DNA of 64,000 nucleotides, taken from Bacillus sp. 103mf. Lineage in GTDB: Bacteria > Bacillota > Bacilli > Bacillales > Bacillaceae_G. Within the stretch, counting starts at the first letter, position 1, and every line of letters begins with the position of its first letter. Made by a program: the position numbers and the translations under genes. Under the pieces are notes generated by a model. That model searched no databases and was not told the DNA's origin. It saw nothing but the letters and a program-made list of their open reading frames with translations. Location: contig NZ_FPAF01000006.1 of the NCBI RefSeq assembly GCF_900116295.1, positions 62,001 to 126,000 of the forward strand, written 5' to 3'. Shown in pieces: positions 32,937-43,483 of the stretch.

Positions 32937-33941
32937 TTATGCTAATAAAAACCCTTGTTTTAACGGATCTCTTGGATCTATTAAAAATTGGTGAAATCCT
33001 GTAATAAACGCCTGACCAGTAACTTTTGGAATCACCGCGTCATATTCGCCTACTTTCGTTAATGACAATACTTCTCCGGCAAATTGTCCGTCAGTAATGC
33101 ATTCATGGATGAAACTTCCGCCTTCTTGCAATACTCCATTTTCAACAAGAGTTGCTAGTCTCGCTGAAGTCCCTGTGCCGCAAGGGGAACGGTCTACTTG
33201 CCCATCAGCAAAAATGGTTACATTTCGTAACGTCGCATCTGTTCCGTTTGGTTCATCAGAAAAGATCACGCCGTATATGCCTTTTAAGCCTTCTTCGAGA
33301 GGATGTTTTACTTCCATCTGACTTTCAATGTACTGTTTAATTTTCCCGCCCCACGTTTGAATAGCGGATAAATCGTTAAAATTCACTTTCAAACCAATTT
33401 CTTTACTGTCAACAACAGCATAAAAAGCTCCTCCAAAAGCGATATCTACTTGAAATTCATAGCCATCAATTTTTACAGGAACATCTTTCTTGTAAACAAA
33501 CGAAGGAACATTTTCAAATGATACGGATTCCACTTCGTTCCCATTGTATTTCGCATATGCGATCACTTCTCCTGCCGGACTATCAATAATAAATCTTTGT
33601 TTTTCACCTGTCACTTCGAACATGCCCGTTTCAATTCCGACTGTAATTACAGCCACAATTCCATGGCCGCACATTGTACTCCAGCCTTCATTATGCATAA
33701 ACAATACTCCAAAATCAGCATGCGAACTTGCCGGCGGCGTGATGATACAACCATACATACCGTGATGTCCTCTCGGTTCATACATCAAAACTTCGCGAAG
33801 GTGATCCAAGTGCTCCATGCAATAAGCGCGTCTTTCTAATTGCGTTTTCCCTTCGATCCTTGGTACTCCGCCTGTAATAATACGAAGCGGCTCCCCCGCT
33901 ACATGTGCGTCGATTGTTGTGTACGTTTTACTAATATTCAT
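32937..33941 (-). CDS. Proline racemase family, probable 4-hydroxyproline 2-epimerase
   Basis: 334 residues. Two active-site cysteines are visible: [11 protein letters not shown] (residue about 90) and [14 protein letters not shown] (about 255). Both Cys argue for an epimerase rather than the dehydratase, which has Thr at the second site. The N-terminus [20 protein letters not shown] is typical. It interconverts trans-4-hydroxy-L-proline and cis-4-hydroxy-D-proline or racemises proline. The ATG follows GGAGGGAC. The neighbour regulator (34203) is broken, so expression control may be lost. Confidence 0.85.
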   Translation of the reverse strand: MNISKTYTTIDAHVAGEPLRIITGGVPRIEGKTQLERRAYCMEHLDHLREVLMYEPRGHHGMYGCIITPPASSHADFGVLFMHNEGWSTMCGHGIVAVITVGIETGMFEVTGEKQRFIIDSPAGEVIAYAKYNGNEVESVSFENVPSFVYKKDVPVKIDGYEFQVDIAFGGAFYAVVDSKEIGLKVNFNDLSAIQTWGGKIKQYIESQMEVKHPLEEGLKGIYGVIFSDEPNGTDATLRNVTIFADGQVDRSPCGTGTSARLATLVENGVLQEGGSFIHECITDGQFAGEVLSLTKVGEYDAVIPKVTGQAFITGFHQFLIDPRDPLKQGFLLA

Positions 33942-34202
33942 TTCTTGTCCCTCCGTTATTTAGATTCTCTTTACTTTTTTATTAGCAAATACCGTGCCAA
34001 CTCATAAAACGCACAATACAATTCATATTCAGTTAAACTTTTTTTACACTTTTTCAAAAAAGTGTATTCTTTTAGCGACAAATTTGTTTACCAGTGTCTA
34101 CTTTCTTTTACACAAAACGATAAAAGAGGTGATAGAAATGAAATCATACGCTGCTCTCTTCTGTAGAGGAGGCTATTTCAATTGTAAATACAAATAGCGA
34201 GA

Positions 34203-34406
34203 TCTGTTTCACAACCTGTTAGCCAATCTGACCTTTCACTTACTGATGAAAAAGAAAGTCTAGAGAAAACAAGCATTCTCCAAACCCTTCAAAACACTTA
34301 TGGGAACAAAAGCATTGCTGCTAAAAAGCTAGGAATGTCACGATCGAATTTGTATAAGAAGATGAAGAAGTATGGGATTGTATTGCGTAGTGAAGAGTAT
34401 AAGTAG
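34203..34406 (+). pseudogene. C-terminal fragment of a Fis-type (sigma-54) regulator
   Basis: The frame encodes SVSQPVSQSDLSLTDEKESL, then SILQTLQNTYGNKSIAAKKL and GMSRSNLYKKMKKYGIVLRS EEYK. The last 45 residues are a Fis-family helix-turn-helix as found at the end of sigma-54-dependent activators. The AAA+ domain is absent, so the regulator has been deleted except for its DNA-binding end. Such activators commonly sit divergently beside proline/hydroxyproline genes, fitting the position next to 32937-33941. Confidence 0.8.
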
Positions 34407-34480
34407 AATTTAAAAAGAGTATAAAAAACCCTTTTTAGGTAAACAAAAGCATGTTTATACAAGAAATAAAAAAATCTATA

Positions 34481-34524
34481 TATGCAACATTACATAATAT
34501 ATATGTTGTTTACTTTGTTATAAT
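34481..34524 (+). promoter_or_regulatory. PlcR box and -10 element without a following gene
   Basis: TATGCAACATTACATA (34481-34496) matches the core PlcR box with one C among the four central bases. TATAAT lies at 34519-34524 on the plus strand. A short stretch and a strong terminator follow (34580-34616). The dyad could also act leftward. Confidence 0.55.
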
Positions 34525-34530
34525 AGCAAA

Positions 34531-34616
34531 AGCGAGACTATTCCATACATAGCATCGCTTCCATCCCTAGAACTTCATTAAAAAAGCGAAGAATGGTAGA
34601 CATTCTTCGCTTTTTT
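34531..34616 (+). ncRNA. Candidate short PlcR-dependent RNA
   Basis: Starting about 7 bp after the TATAAT at 34519 and ending in the hairpin at 34580-34616, a transcript of about 86 nt is predicted. It holds no ATG/GTG frame with a ribosome site. The hairpin (GCGAAGAATG, 5-base loop, complement, T6) also serves the gene at 34640 from the other side, so the RNA is inferred, not shown. Confidence 0.35.
34580..34616. terminator. Strong bidirectional terminator
   Basis: AAAAAAGCGAAGAATG and its exact complement around GTAGA. It ends the 255-aa secreted protein gene on the minus strand and any plus-strand transcript from 34531. Confidence 0.9.
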
Positions 34617-34639
34617 GTTGCTAGGCGTAATCGATTTTT

Positions 34640-35407
34640 TTATTGTAAAGGTACTAATTCATAGCCAGCGTAGTCTTCAGGGGCAGATATTCCCCACAAT
34701 TTATCTTGATTTGCAAATGGTTGCTCTGAAGTCTCTAGCTGGAAAGTTGTGATAACTCCATAACTAGATTGCTGTGGATCTGCATTATACCAGTCAGTAG
34801 GTCTACCAAGTTTATCTCTCAGATAATCCGTTTTACCTGTTACTAAATCTATTTCCTTCGAATTCTTTTTCTTAACTGTTAACGTGCTTTTTGATTGGTC
34901 ACTAAAATAGATCCAGCTTCGATTGCCTGCATTTACATATTTTTTTGTTCCTCCTGCATCAGCATTTGGTCCCCCAATCCACATTGACATTGTAATCGGA
35001 CTATTATTTCTTACATATCCATCACTCTCTACTCCAGCCGGCGCTTCAAAATTGATAGGTGTACCATAATACTCATTACCTTTTGTATCCTTACGCTTTT
35101 CAGCATCACCGTAATAAGATGAGTTTTTATATTGAATTACATAATGCCAACCCGCAAACTTCTCATAAGTTACTCCAAGTCTATTCTGACCTACAGGTGC
35201 TACTCGTTTTTCAAAAGGAATACCTGTCACCCATAAATATTTATCTACTAGGATGTAATCTTTATTTGTAGTAATTGGATCACCGTATATATCAAGTATA
35301 CGATTGTCCTCAGCTGCATAAGCCGAACTTGTAGGAAAAACAGTTACGATTAAACTAAATAGTAATAATAAGAACGTAAGTATCGGTAGTTTTCTTTTCA
35401 CGAACAT
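34640..35407 (-). CDS. Secreted protein of unknown function with a Kunitz/STI-like motif
   Basis: 255 residues. The signal peptide is clear: KRKLPILTFLLLLFSLIVTV then FPTSSAYAAED. The mature start, ILDIYGDPITTNKDYIL, fits the soybean-trypsin-inhibitor (Kunitz-STI) beta-trefoil signature as I recall it. The remainder is beta-rich with many Tyr, Trp and Gly (KFAGWHYVIQYKNSSYYGDA; PITMSMWIGGPNADAGG). No catalytic motif recognised. It might be a trefoil toxin, lectin or inhibitor. A PlcR box 94 bp upstream suggests co-regulation with secreted virulence factors. Confidence 0.7.
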   Translation of the reverse strand: MFVKRKLPILTFLLLLFSLIVTVFPTSSAYAAEDNRILDIYGDPITTNKDYILVDKYLWVTGIPFEKRVAPVGQNRLGVTYEKFAGWHYVIQYKNSSYYGDAEKRKDTKGNEYYGTPINFEAPAGVESDGYVRNNSPITMSMWIGGPNADAGGTKKYVNAGNRSWIYFSDQSKSTLTVKKKNSKEIDLVTGKTDYLRDKLGRPTDWYNADPQQSSYGVITTFQLETSEQPFANQDKLWGISAPEDYAGYELVPLQ

Positions 35408-35500
35408 ATCTTAATTCCTCCTTATTTTTAAAAATAATTACGCTACCTGCCTGCATAATCTTAACATTAAGTTTTAAAGATGTAGATAGATTCGATAACA

Positions 35501-35516
35501 TATGTAAAATTGCATA
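35501..35516. promoter_or_regulatory. PlcR box upstream of the 255-aa secreted protein
   Basis: TATGTAAAATTGCATA fits the PlcR consensus fully, including A/T in the centre and flanking A and T. It lies 94 bp before the start codon at 35407. Confidence 0.75.
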
Positions 35517-35577
35517 TTTATATACTTACAAAATGACGTTCTATCTGAAAAAATGAAAAAGTCATTTACACAAAAAT

Positions 35578-35615
35578 AGCGAAGACTTCCTACTGAAATC
35601 GAGGAAGCCTTTGCT
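35578..35615 (-). terminator. Terminator of the amylase gene
   Basis: AGCAAAGGCTTCCT pairs with AGGAAGTCTTCGCT on the minus strand, followed by ATTTTTG. It lies about 100 bp after the stop at 35719. Confidence 0.75.
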
Positions 35616-35718
35616 TGTTTCAAAAACACTGTAAGATTTCGAGATTGATCGTTCATAGGTTTGCTCAGCTTAGCTGGCAAAATAAGAGCGCTACATAAAA
35701 ATATATTAGTTATACGAT

Positions 35719-37806
<2,088 letters not shown>

Positions 37807-37924
37807 TTAGTAATCTATCAAAAGTAAACGGATTACTTCGTCGAATTTTTAACATGATGATTCAAGTCTATTTCATTTGAGACATTCTCTAAAATATGAA
37901 AAGAAAATACTATAAAGTTAAAAA

Positions 37925-38095
37925 ATTACTTTTCTTTTAGGGGGGACGAGAGCATCTGGTCGTGCATAGAAGCGGTCAGGGCCTTTTCCTGCCACATGCG
38001 AGGTTTAAAACAAGGGGAGCAAATCATGTTGTATTCTGCATAGCTGCGACTTATATGTCGAAAAGTTAAAATGGATTTATATATATGCTCATCAT
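37925..38095 (+). repeat. bcr1-type repeat
   Basis: GGGGGGACGAGAGCATCTGG, TCGTGCATAGAAGCGGTCAG, GCCTTTTCCTGCCACATGCG, TTTAAAACAAGGGGAG and a tail ending AAAATGGATTTATATATATG. The open frame across it is spurious. Confidence 0.85.
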
Positions 38096-38106
38096 TATCC
38101 TCATAC

Positions 38107-38144
38107 AAAAAGAGCTAATCTTCACCAAAGAATCAGCTCTTTTC
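38107..38144 (-). terminator. Terminator of the M42 gene
   Basis: AAAGAGCTGATTCTTTG pairs with AAGATTAGCTCTTTTT on the minus strand, 9 bp after the stop at 38153. Confidence 0.8.
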
Positions 38145-38152
38145 TCTATTCT

Positions 38153-39202
38153 TTATTCTTCTACTAACTCTGATTGTACATACGCATAAATAAGCGCCTC
38201 CGTATGCGCAATCGATGTCTCATGTGTACGCTCATAAGCGTGAGACGCATCAATACCAGGACCAATAAGTCCATGTTTTACATCTGCGCCGGCGCGGATT
38301 GCTGCTGATGCGTCAGATCCGTAGAATGGATAAATGTCCACTTTATATTCGATATTGTTTGCTTTCGCAAGTTCTACTAAATGTTTGCGCATTGCATAGT
38401 GGTATGGACCACTCGAGTCTTTCGCACAGATTGATACTGTGTATTCATCTGATGCTTGACCATCGCCAAGTGCTCCCATGTCAACTGCCAAGTATTCTAC
38501 TGTTTCTTCTGGAATATTTGAGTTACCGCCATAACCGATTTCTTCATTATTAGAAATTAAGAAATGCGTTGTGTATGGTAGTTTCACATTTTTGTCTTGT
38601 AATCTTTTAATTAATTGCAGTAAGATCGCTACACTTGCTTTGTCATCTAAGTGACGAGATTTAATGTAGCCGCTGTCTGTCATTTGAACGCGCGGGTCAA
38701 ATGATACGAAATCTCCTACTTCGATGCCAAGTTCACGTACTTCTTCTGGTGAAGATACGCGCTCGTCGATACGAATTTCCATGTTTTGTTCATCACGTTT
38801 TGCTTCTCCAGCATTTTTGTACACGTGTACGGACGTTTGATGGATTAAAATTGTACCGGTATACGTTTTACCGCTCGCTGTTTCAATTTCGCAATACTCT
38901 CCTTCTACCGCATTCCAGCGAAATCCGCCAATCATTGATAATCGCAGGCGTCCGTCTGCTTTAATTTCTTTTACCATTGCGCCTAGTGTATCAACATGAG
39001 CAGTAAGTAGACGTTGTCTCGTATCGTCTTCCCCTTTTATCGTTATAATAAGGCCGCCTTTATTGTTGCGCTTCATTTCTACATTCCACTCTTTTACATA
39101 GTCCTCAATAAAACGAATAATTGTGTTCGTATTTCCGGATGGGCTTGGGATTGAAACGAGCTGTTTTATAAGTTCCATTGTGTCTTTTACGTTATGTGCC
39201 AT
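38153..39202 (-). CDS. M42-family aminopeptidase / endoglucanase-like peptidase
   Basis: 349 residues. Metal-binding blocks are in order: TAHVDTLGAMV (His, Asp), SRHLDDKASVAILL (Asp), SNNEEIGYGGNSNI (catalytic Glu-Glu), YLAVDMGALGDG (Asp) and DASHAYERTHETSI (His). A PDZ-like insert lies between the first and second blocks. M42 peptidases are large tetrahedral cytosolic complexes that trim peptides. Single gene with its own terminator; the ATG is preceded by AGAGAGGGG. Confidence 0.9.
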   Translation of the reverse strand: MAHNVKDTMELIKQLVSIPSPSGNTNTIIRFIEDYVKEWNVEMKRNNKGGLIITIKGEDDTRQRLLTAHVDTLGAMVKEIKADGRLRLSMIGGFRWNAVEGEYCEIETASGKTYTGTILIHQTSVHVYKNAGEAKRDEQNMEIRIDERVSSPEEVRELGIEVGDFVSFDPRVQMTDSGYIKSRHLDDKASVAILLQLIKRLQDKNVKLPYTTHFLISNNEEIGYGGNSNIPEETVEYLAVDMGALGDGQASDEYTVSICAKDSSGPYHYAMRKHLVELAKANNIEYKVDIYPFYGSDASAAIRAGADVKHGLIGPGIDASHAYERTHETSIAHTEALIYAYVQSELVEE

Positions 39203-39346
39203 ATGTTTTTCCCCTCTCTTTTATCTTTCTAATTTTCAGTATAATAGAAAAACAATGAAATAGAAATAAAGTGAAATTTCCTTCCTGTAATCTTTATTTC
39301 ATTAAAACACCGTTTAATTGAACAAGAAGATATCTCCATACTATCG

Positions 39347-39802
39347 TTATGATTTAGTTGTCATAATAATGGAACGTGGATAGAATCCCAATTTCTGATA
39401 AAACGATACAGCTTCATTCCCATACACTACTGTTAATTCAATTTCATATATTTGTTTTTCTTTAAACCATTCCATTGCACTATTCATTAATTTCAAACCC
39501 AATCCGTTTCTTCGATATTCTTCATCAACAAATAGGACCTCAATCTTCCCACTTACTTTTTTACTATATGCTATACAAAATCCTACTATATTGTCTGTTT
39601 CTGACTCAATCAATAATTCAATCCTGTACTCTCCGTACTTTGAATTTTTTTTATATTCTTCAATACGTTCCTCAAATGTAATTCTTGGATAATCACCAGA
39701 AAAATATTTTGATTTACTGTTATGGTATTCATGCAATTTATCTAATGGGTTTCTTATTATCTCTATTTCATCGAGAGTTATCTGTTTATTAATAATTCCC
39801 AT
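39347..39802 (-). CDS. GNAT-family N-acetyltransferase
   Basis: 151 residues. The acetyl-CoA loop is VDEEYRRNGLGLKLMNSAME (R/Q-x2-G-x-G/A), preceded by the strand KIEVLFV and followed by EIELTVVYGNEAVSFYQKLG FYPRS, the classical last strands of a GNAT fold. Substrate unknown. The stretch 39203-39346 upstream of the M42 start shows a degenerate AATAAAGTGAAAT repeat fragment. Confidence 0.8.
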   Translation of the reverse strand: MGIINKQITLDEIEIIRNPLDKLHEYHNSKSKYFSGDYPRITFEERIEEYKKNSKYGEYRIELLIESETDNIVGFCIAYSKKVSGKIEVLFVDEEYRRNGLGLKLMNSAMEWFKEKQIYEIELTVVYGNEAVSFYQKLGFYPRSIIMTTKS

Positions 39803-39931
39803 ACTTCAACCTCTCCAATAATGTATATTTATTCAAAAATATGTATAACGTAATTATTTATTAAGATTCGTTCAATAAGAAAAAATCTTGCATGAAAACA
39901 AGATTTAATCAAACTTTATTTAAAAGCTACA

Positions 39932-40005
39932 TCCATAGGTGTTTTTTTATACTCCACCTATCTTCTTCGGATTCCTCACAATCTACTGCCCGCGAATAGC
40001 GAGAT
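39932..40005 (+). repeat. Partial GGGCAGT hairpin repeat
   Basis: CCATAGGTGTTTTTTTATAC, CTCCACCTATCTTCTTCGG and CTACTGCCCGCGAATAGCGA correspond to the right half of the repeat family seen at 31040 and 50198. Confidence 0.55.
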
Positions 40006-40036
40006 AAAAGGCACCGCATGTACTGCGATGCCTTTT
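40006..40036 (-). terminator. Terminator of the MazG-like gene
   Basis: AAAAGGCATCGCAG and TGCGGTGCCTTTT form a stem around TACA, overlapping the stop codon at 40035. Confidence 0.75.
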
Positions 40037-40361
40037 ACTCCTCACTCACTTCTACTAAATACACACCTTTTTCAAATCCGCCGCGCTCCGCTTCTTTCTC
40101 TTTACGAATGTGCTCAATATCTTCTAACGTTACACCTTCTGCTTGCGCCAATGCTTTAATCACTTCTAATGCATCGGCTAAAGAATCTAATGCATGCTCA
40201 CGTTCTTGCATAGATGCAAATTCACGCATTTCTTCAATGCCAATTTTCGATAGTTCTTCTATGTACTCTTGTTTATTTAATTTTTTCGATGTATATGTTT
40301 TACCAGACATTAAAATCATTTCTGGTACACGGTCGCGGACGATTTTATTATAAGCTGACAT
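40035..40361 (-). CDS. MazG-like / phosphoribosyl-ATP pyrophosphohydrolase-like protein
   Basis: 108 residues. It begins YNKIVRDRVPEMI, typical of the small MazG-like NTP pyrophosphatase family. Acidic motifs EYIEELSKIGIEEMREFASM and DSLADALEVIKALAQ give the E-x3-E and D-x3-D metal-binding arrangement. It probably hydrolyses a (d)NTP or PRPP-like substrate in the cytosol. Single-gene transcript with a GGAGG ribosome site. Not HisE, since no his genes are nearby. Confidence 0.8.
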   Translation of the reverse strand: MSAYNKIVRDRVPEMILMSGKTYTSKKLNKQEYIEELSKIGIEEMREFASMQEREHALDSLADALEVIKALAQAEGVTLEDIEHIRKEKEAERGGFEKGVYLVEVSEE

Positions 40362-40394
40362 GAGAACACCTCCAAATACAAATTAAAAAACTCT

Positions 40395-40556
40395 TTCTTT
40401 TTAGATGGACGAGAGCATCTGGCTATGCATAGAAGCGGTCAGGGCCTTTTTCTGCCATACGCAAGGTTTAAAACAAAGGGAGAAAGCAAGTAGCAATCGT
40501 GTTTTGTTCTGCATAGCAGCAACTTATATGTTGAACAAATAAACTGGATTTATATG
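40395..40556 (+). repeat. bcr1-type repeat
   Basis: TAGATGGACGAGAGCATCTGG, CTATGCATAGAAGCGGTCAG, GCCTTTTTCTGCCATACGCA, TTTAAAACAAAGGGAGAAAG, GTTTTGTTCTGCATAGC and a tail ACTGGATTTATATG. It ends 2 bp from the stop codon of the gene at 40558. Confidence 0.9.
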
Positions 40557-40557
40557 C

Positions 40558-40893
40558 TTAAAAGCACCCTAGCTCTGCATAGTATAAAAACCACCGTTTT
40601 CTTACACAAGCTGATGACATATCAATGCTAGATGAACTATGACGTATTTCTGGAAAGCGATAATTTTCATATTCTTTCTCTGGCACACCGTAAAAAGCGC
40701 GGAGATGATCTGGCACAACGCCATCATATGGATCTCCCATTCTCTCAATCTTACCTTGCATAGCTGCCTTTGGATTGCCAGATAAAAACATCTCAGTTCG
40801 AATGGCTGCAGTCGGTGTGCGGTGTAACAGTATGTATATGAGTAGCCATACCCCGATAATACTCATAATTATTCTTTTTTGTTTGCGACTCAT
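40558..40893 (-). CDS. Small membrane-anchored hypothetical protein
   Basis: 111 residues. The N-terminal helix MSIIGVWLLIYILLH is a membrane anchor; the rest (GKIERMGDPYDGVVPDHLRA; YGVPEKEYENYRFPEIRHSS) would lie outside. No family recognised. AAGGAG precedes the ATG, supporting translation. The bcr1 repeat abuts the stop, so the C-terminus (RKRWFLYYAELGCF) may have been altered by that insertion. Confidence 0.5.
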   Translation of the reverse strand: MSRKQKRIIMSIIGVWLLIYILLHRTPTAAIRTEMFLSGNPKAAMQGKIERMGDPYDGVVPDHLRAFYGVPEKEYENYRFPEIRHSSSSIDMSSACVRKRWFLYYAELGCF

Positions 40894-40920
40894 CCATATC
40901 TCCTTCTATCATTCGAAAAA

Positions 40921-40963
40921 AAAGTGCTAACACCATTATACAAAAAATGTGTTAACACTTTCT
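40921..40963 (-). terminator. Terminator of the enoyl-CoA hydratase gene
   Basis: AAAGTGTTAACAC pairs with GTGTTAGCACTTT and a T-run follows on the minus strand. Confidence 0.75.
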
Positions 40964-40978
40964 ATTTTTGTAAAACTT

Positions 40979-41767
40979 TTATTCCCCTTTAAACACCGGA
41001 GGACGCTTCTCTAAAAACGCAGTAATTCCTTCTCTATGATCCGCTGTTTTTCTCATTGCATATTGACCGCGTTTTTCAAGCTGAAGTGTTTGTTCTAACG
41101 AAGAACGGTTTAATTCAGCCAAAATTTGCTTCGTTTGAATCATAGAAGCAATTGGCCTTTGCAGCCATTCGCTAATTTTTTGTTTCACTACATCTTGGAA
41201 ATTCTCACCGACTACTTCATCAATCATGCCCATTTCAAGCGCTTCGCTTGCTGATAATTTCTTTCCTTCCCAAATGATCTCTTTTGCCATATGCTCTCCA
41301 AGACGTTTTTGTAGGAAGAAATGGCCGCCGCCATCTGGAATTAAAGCGATGCCAATAAAATTCATTGCAATAATAGATGAAATATCAGCCATTACGCAAT
41401 CAGCTGTTAAGGCAATGCTAAGACCAAGCCCTGCCGTTGGACCATGAATCGCACTAATCACAAGCTTTGGCATTGTATACAGAGTGACAATAATTTCTGA
41501 AATAGTATTCATAATGCCTTCAAACGCACTTTCATCTCCACTTGCTAACATCGATTTAATATCGCCGCCCGCCGAAAAGCCGCGGCCATTTCCGCATAGT
41601 ACAACGACATGAACAGAACTTTCAGCTACTTCTTTTAACTTTTGCAGCAGTTCTTTTAACGTTTGCTCATCTAATGCATTTAACACTTCTGGACGATTTA
41701 ACATAATCGTCGCAACTCGCCCTTCATATTGTACAACTACTGATTCCGCCTTACTAGAAACTGTCAT
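40979..41767 (-). CDS. Enoyl-CoA hydratase / isomerase family protein
   Basis: 262 residues. Crotonase signatures are VVVLCGNGRGFSAGGDIKSM (oxyanion hole) and ISAIHGPTAGLGLSIALTAD (second oxyanion Gly). At the catalytic position MNFIGIALIPDGGGHFFL has Asp/Gly where hydratases have Glu, so it may be an isomerase or a variant. It acts on 2-enoyl-CoA esters in fatty-acid breakdown. ATG after GAGAGAG. The acyl-CoA synthetase at 44927 may serve the same pathway but is not in the same operon. Confidence 0.85.
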   Translation of the reverse strand: MTVSSKAESVVVQYEGRVATIMLNRPEVLNALDEQTLKELLQKLKEVAESSVHVVVLCGNGRGFSAGGDIKSMLASGDESAFEGIMNTISEIIVTLYTMPKLVISAIHGPTAGLGLSIALTADCVMADISSIIAMNFIGIALIPDGGGHFFLQKRLGEHMAKEIIWEGKKLSASEALEMGMIDEVVGENFQDVVKQKISEWLQRPIASMIQTKQILAELNRSSLEQTLQLEKRGQYAMRKTADHREGITAFLEKRPPVFKGE

Positions 41768-41934
41768 AAACTCTCTCTCCTTCTATAATCTGTTATCCTT
41801 ATATAATTATAGAAAGGGCTTTCAAAAACCTTCTTTTTTCTTAATTTTCTGTCGAATTTTCACTAAATTATTTTACATATATTTACCATATCACTAAACT
41901 AGTGTATTGTGAAAAAGCAGCATACTTTTATCCC

Positions 41935-42088
41935 GCATTAACGGGCAGTAATACTCCCTCCTCAAAATTTGGCGAAAGCAAAAAATTTAGGTGGGAGATA
42001 AACTGCCCGTAAAAGCCCGATTGGTTCAACTAATAATCAGTGGGGGATGAAGAAAACCCCCACTGATTAAAGTTTCACTTTATTTCTT
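41935..42088 (-). repeat. Dispersed GGGCAGT hairpin repeat, copy 3
   Basis: The complement gives AAATAAAGTGAAACTTTAAT, CAGTGGGGGTTTTCTTCATC, ACCAATCGGGCTTTTACGGG and CTGCCCGTTAATGCGGGATA. It lies directly before the O-antigen-ligase-like gene, so its hairpins would be in the leader of that mRNA. Confidence 0.85.
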
Positions 42089-42108
42089 CGATTATGAAAG
42101 GGGACAAA

Positions 42109-43440
42109 ATGAGTACCAAATGGATACAAAAGGAACATCATTTCACGTATTTCTTTCTATTATTCATCGCACTGCAACCTGTCTTAGATTTATTAACATC
42201 ACTGTCCATTCAAACGTTACATATGGATGCAACGCTAAGTATTGTCGTACGTTTTAGCGTGATGCTTCTTACGATGATCTATCTATTTATTTATCAGAAG
42301 AATAAAAAGCCTCTCGCATATATTTGCCTACTAGGCGTTATCATGACAGCTGGACTTCTTAATAATCTCGTTGTAAAACATCCAATTTCACTTGGAGAAG
42401 AAGTTAAGTTCATGGCCAAATGTATGTATCCAATCGTTATGTTGTTCGGGTATATTCTTGTATTTAAAACTTTGCAAGGCAAGCAAAATTCGTACGATAC
42501 ATTATTACGGTATTTCTTATATGCCAGCTTATTCATGAGTATTGTCATGGTCATTTCCATCGCAACTGGAACAGACTATCAAAGTTATACAATTGAGAAA
42601 ATCGGCTCGAAAGGATGGTTTTATGCCGCAAACGAAATTGGTGCCATTTTAGCCATTACATTCCCTGTTGTTGTCCTATATTCGATTCATAAGACAACTT
42701 CTTTTACGCAAGCATACTACTGGCTTCCGACAATACTAGCACTATATTCCAGTATTATGATAGGAACAAAGGTTGCATACATATCTAGTATTTTGACATT
42801 AGGAGTGGCACTATTCTTTTCGTTTATCGAATATATGATGAAGCGAAGCCGTCCGCAGCTTATTAATACAATTCTCGCCTTCATTGTATTAGGAGGCACT
42901 GCAATTGCAACGCCGTTTACTCCCATCGCCAAAAACATGGACATTCACTTACAATTCTATAACAAACAGCATGTAAATAAACAAGCAGAACAGCCTAGTA
43001 AACAAGAAGAACGAGCTTTAACAACTGGAGAAGTAAACAGTTTAATTTATAGTGATCGCGACAAATTTCTAAACGCACATCAAAAATATTTTCAAGAGGC
43101 ACCGCTGTCACAAAAATTGTTAGGCATGGGATATGCCGGCAACTATAAAAAAACACCAAAAGTGATAGAAAGAGACTTCCATGACCTATTCTTTTGGTTC
43201 GGTATCATTGGATTTATCATGTACCTACTGCCATTTGTTTACTTTGGTATCAGACTTACGTTTCGCATTCTCACAAACTTCAAATCTATTTTAACGATAA
43301 AATATATGTTGCTTGGTACGGCAATCGTGCTTGCAATTGGCACCGCATTTACAGCTGGACATGTATTTACCGCACCAGCTGTCAGCATTTTCTTTGTTGC
43401 CTTGCTCGCTTATCTGATTGTGGACTTACAAGCAGAGTGA
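42109..43440 (+). CDS. O-antigen ligase-like membrane protein
   Basis: 443 residues from the ATG at 42109, chosen for the AAAGGGGAC just before it; an ATG 15 bp upstream lacks such a site. About ten membrane helices are visible (FTYFFLLFIALQPVLDLLTS; PIVMLFGYILVFKTL; LFFWFGIIGFIMYLLPFVYF). A large outside loop (about 280-340) contains NSLIYSDRDKFLNAHQKYFQ. This is the layout of the Wzy_C / O-antigen ligase superfamily, which transfers or polymerises glycans on lipid carriers. Substrate unknown. Confidence 0.75.
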   Translation: MSTKWIQKEHHFTYFFLLFIALQPVLDLLTSLSIQTLHMDATLSIVVRFSVMLLTMIYLFIYQKNKKPLAYICLLGVIMTAGLLNNLVVKHPISLGEEVKFMAKCMYPIVMLFGYILVFKTLQGKQNSYDTLLRYFLYASLFMSIVMVISIATGTDYQSYTIEKIGSKGWFYAANEIGAILAITFPVVVLYSIHKTTSFTQAYYWLPTILALYSSIMIGTKVAYISSILTLGVALFFSFIEYMMKRSRPQLINTILAFIVLGGTAIATPFTPIAKNMDIHLQFYNKQHVNKQAEQPSKQEERALTTGEVNSLIYSDRDKFLNAHQKYFQEAPLSQKLLGMGYAGNYKKTPKVIERDFHDLFFWFGIIGFIMYLLPFVYFGIRLTFRILTNFKSILTIKYMLLGTAIVLAIGTAFTAGHVFTAPAVSIFFVALLAYLIVDLQAE

Positions 43441-43483
43441 TATAATGAACCATCATATTATTAATTACAATTACGGAGGGTTT

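Noticed and set aside
37926-38108. 60-aa open frame on the minus strand
   Set aside because: It falls inside a bcr1 repeat.
41843-41857. CodY-box-like AATTTTCTGTCGAAT upstream of the enoyl-CoA hydratase gene
   Set aside because: Four mismatches to AATTTTCWGAAAATT; this many is expected by chance in AT-rich DNA.
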